Assembly: GCA_905221605.1 (NCBI GenBank)
Contig: CAJNDS010002257.1
Coordinates: 39,779 to 103,778 of the forward strand
Direction of reading: 5' to 3'
DNA length: 64,000 bases
DNA from: Symbiodinium natans
Taxonomy: Eukaryota; Sar; Dinophyceae; Suessiales; Symbiodiniaceae
Under the pieces are notes generated by a model. It had not been told where the DNA came from. It saw nothing but the letters and a program-made list of their open reading frames with translations, and did not search any database. A program made the position numbers and the translations under genes. This document shows, in pieces, positions 62,256-64,000 of this stretch (its first letter is position 1; every line of letters starts with the position of its first letter).

Positions 62256-63580
62256 CCCTTCTCCGCACTTAGCACCTGGCAGAGCCGGTGGCGTCTGCCC
62301 TGACCAAGGAGTACCTGCCCATTCCGATGTATAGTTTTGTCTGCCAAAGCCTGAAGGCTTATATTGCTACATTGGGGTTTCATATATATGTATATGTAAA
62401 AAAAATATACATATATACATACGTGTATAATCAATAATATATGTAGAGCTCGCCCCCCCCCCCCCCCCCCCATGGTTCCCCCAACCCTGTGGTCCTCCCA
62501 ACCTCGGGTCTAGGGCTTCAGGTCTCGGGTGTCGGGTTTCGGTTTCAAAGTTCAGGGTGTAGGGCCCACCCTCCCCCCCCCCCCACCCCCCCCACCCGCT
62601 GTGTTGGGGGCAGGGGGTTGGAGGGGGGGATACCATCAAGGATGGCTCTTCGGCCCCCGTGATTAACCATGGGTTCAGGCGCAAACTTCAAGAGGCGTTG
62701 AAGGAAGGGGTTGAGGAGGAATCTTTGCCAAGCTTTCTGAGGGGTGCTTCGAAAGACTGAAGCTTCCCCTAAACCCCAATCCCGAAACCGTTCCATTCCG
62801 TGAAGCATGCTTCTCCGGGCCTGTTCCGCTTCGGTCCAAAGCTATCCACACCTCACCAGCCTCGCCTCGCGCGAGGGCGTGAACCCTCGACTCGAAGGCC
62901 CAAACCCCAAACCCCAGGCCTGAGTAGCCCTTTATCCTTCAAGTGGAAGCTGCCCCGAGTTTCAGGTAGCTGCGCCGTTGTTGAGGGTATATTTGTAGGT
63001 TACTCAATGATCCAAGGTTGAGATGTTGGAAGCCCGAGCTACCTAACATGTTGGGTGGGCTAAGTGGAATGGGTCAAAGAGTACTTCACATGGTAACTAC
63101 TTAAAGAAGCGAGTAACACTGGCAATTGCTTAGGTACGCTCCTCAAAACTGCAAACCCTGAACCCTGAACCCTGAACCCCAAGAGGGGCGGTGCGCGGGG
63201 AGATTGGGTGATCTTCAGCCCCTACTCGCAGAATAAGACCCTAAGCCCGAAACCCTAAACCCTAAACCCTAAACCCTCAACCCTAAACCCTAAGCCCTAA
63301 GCCCTAAACCCTAAACCCTAAACCCTAAACCCTAAACCCCCAAGAGGTTTCAGCTGAAATGATGGTTCCCTCTTGGGGGTCGGTTTTGATAAAACGGAGC
63401 CTTTTAACTAGGCACCCCAAAATGTCTTTAGGCAGGTGCCGAGGTGTCCCGAAACATTGGAAGTAGGGTTTAGGGTTTAGGGTTTCGGGTTTAGGGTTTA
63501 GGGTTGAGCATTTCCCAAAGTAGGGGGTACCTCTTCCTGTATATAGGACCCCCTCCAAGGGGCACTCCTCAACTTACGCC
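62200..63580. other. Non-coding stretch with homopolymers
   Basis: Poly-C tracts lie at 62223-62254, 62453-62470 and 62571-62585. An ATATATGTATATG segment lies near 62380-62425, with CCCTAAA tracts at 63235-63341 and a TTTAGGG tract at 63462-63505. No gene is supported. Confidence 0.55.
63235..63341 (-). repeat. Interstitial telomeric tract, CCCTAAA
   Basis: About 14 heptamers with CCCTAAG, CCCTCAA and CCCGAAA variants. Confidence 0.9.
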
Positions 63581-63773
63581 TTGGGATGTTCCCCCTTATA
63601 CTAACAGTTATACTACTCCTATTATAATCCCTATTAAGCACTGCTAGTTTATACTAGCAGTTATACTACCCCTATTATAATCCCCATTAAGCACTGTTAG
63701 TTTATACTAACAGTTATACTACTCCTACTATTATCCCTATTAAGCACTGTTAGTGTAAGGGGGAGCATCCCAA
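63581..63773 (+). mobile_element. MITE-like family M2, longest copy with internal repeats
   Basis: TTGGGATGTTCCCCCTTATA at the left and GTAAGGGGGAGCATCCCAA at the right. Inside, CAGTTATACTACTCCTATTA and TATTAAGCACTG(C/T)TAGT recur three times with a period of about 60 bp. Confidence 0.8.
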
Positions 63774-64000
63774 CTTAAACCCATTTCTGGCTTGCCGCAG
63801 CGTGGCCCTGGCCCTCAAAGTGCAGGGGCAGCGCCCAGAGGCGGCTGCCAGTGCCGGGAGCCTGCCATAGTTGGGTTTAGGGTTTAGGGTTTAGGGTTGG
63901 GGTCTGGGGTTTGGGGTTTAGGGTATAGGGTCAAAGTGGCTCACACTTGGGGGGCTTCTGAAAATAGGGGCATCTTTCTTTTGAGGTCTATACGAAGGGT
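63774..64000. other. Right edge of window, non-coding
   Basis: A short mixed TTTAGGG/TTTGGGG tract (63874-63930); otherwise nothing is recognised. Confidence 0.6.

Overview
The window looks like nuclear DNA of a dinoflagellate, most likely Symbiodiniaceae/Suessiales-like. This is inference from four things. TTTAGGG telomere-type repeats occur everywhere as interstitial tracts. A 5' SSU rRNA fragment of alveolate/dinoflagellate character sits at 19.5 kb. The one spliced gene fits only with GA-AG and GC-AG introns. The large retroelement carries a methyltransferase-like domain of the kind known from dinoflagellate retrotransposons. Gene density is very low: one credible host gene and one autonomous-looking mobile element in 64 kb.

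Layout. From 1 to 4.8 kb there is a 2.6-kb tandem duplication, each copy holding a ~30-bp minisatellite and a TTTAGGG tract. From 4.8 to 8.8 kb lie three consecutive cassettes with the same build: TTTAGGG tract, conserved leader, minisatellite core, conserved AT-rich trailer, TTTAGGG tract. Two further copies lie at 45.9-46.4 kb (inverted) and 60.6-61.2 kb. Leader and trailer are shared, but the core repeat differs completely between most copies. From 9 to 41 kb there is mostly non-coding sequence with dozens of TTTAGGG/CCCTAAA tracts, microsatellites, an SSU rRNA fragment and several families of short MITE-like elements. At 41.1-42.5 kb (minus strand) is a three-exon gene for a secreted family-3 solute-binding-like protein. 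Its second intron is itself a copy of one of the dispersed short repeats, so it behaves like an introner.

The main coding feature is a 9.4-kb tyrosine-recombinase-type (DIRS/Ngaro/PAT-like) retrotransposon at 47467-56867, minus strand. It is bounded by split direct repeats, A1 - ORFs - B1/A2 - B2. Both repeat pairs (134 bp and 211 bp) read as identical, and B1 abuts A2 with no spacer, as expected of a circle-junction copy. Reading 5' to 3' it encodes: a CxxC protein that starts inside repeat A1; a tyrosine-recombinase-like protein cut short before its second catalytic box; a protein with an intact CX5R dual-specificity-phosphatase loop; a Gag-like protein with a CCCH zinc finger; and a 1197-residue fusion of cytosine-methyltransferase-like, DUF4326-like, reverse transcriptase (YFDD) and RNase H domains. 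The phosphatase ORF and the domain order are unusual for this class and are the strongest candidate for something undescribed. The variable-core cassettes are the second.

From 57 to 64 kb the sequence returns to repeat-rich DNA with TTTAGGG, TTTGGGG and CCCCAAA blocks, one cassette and two copies of a palindromic MITE-like element.
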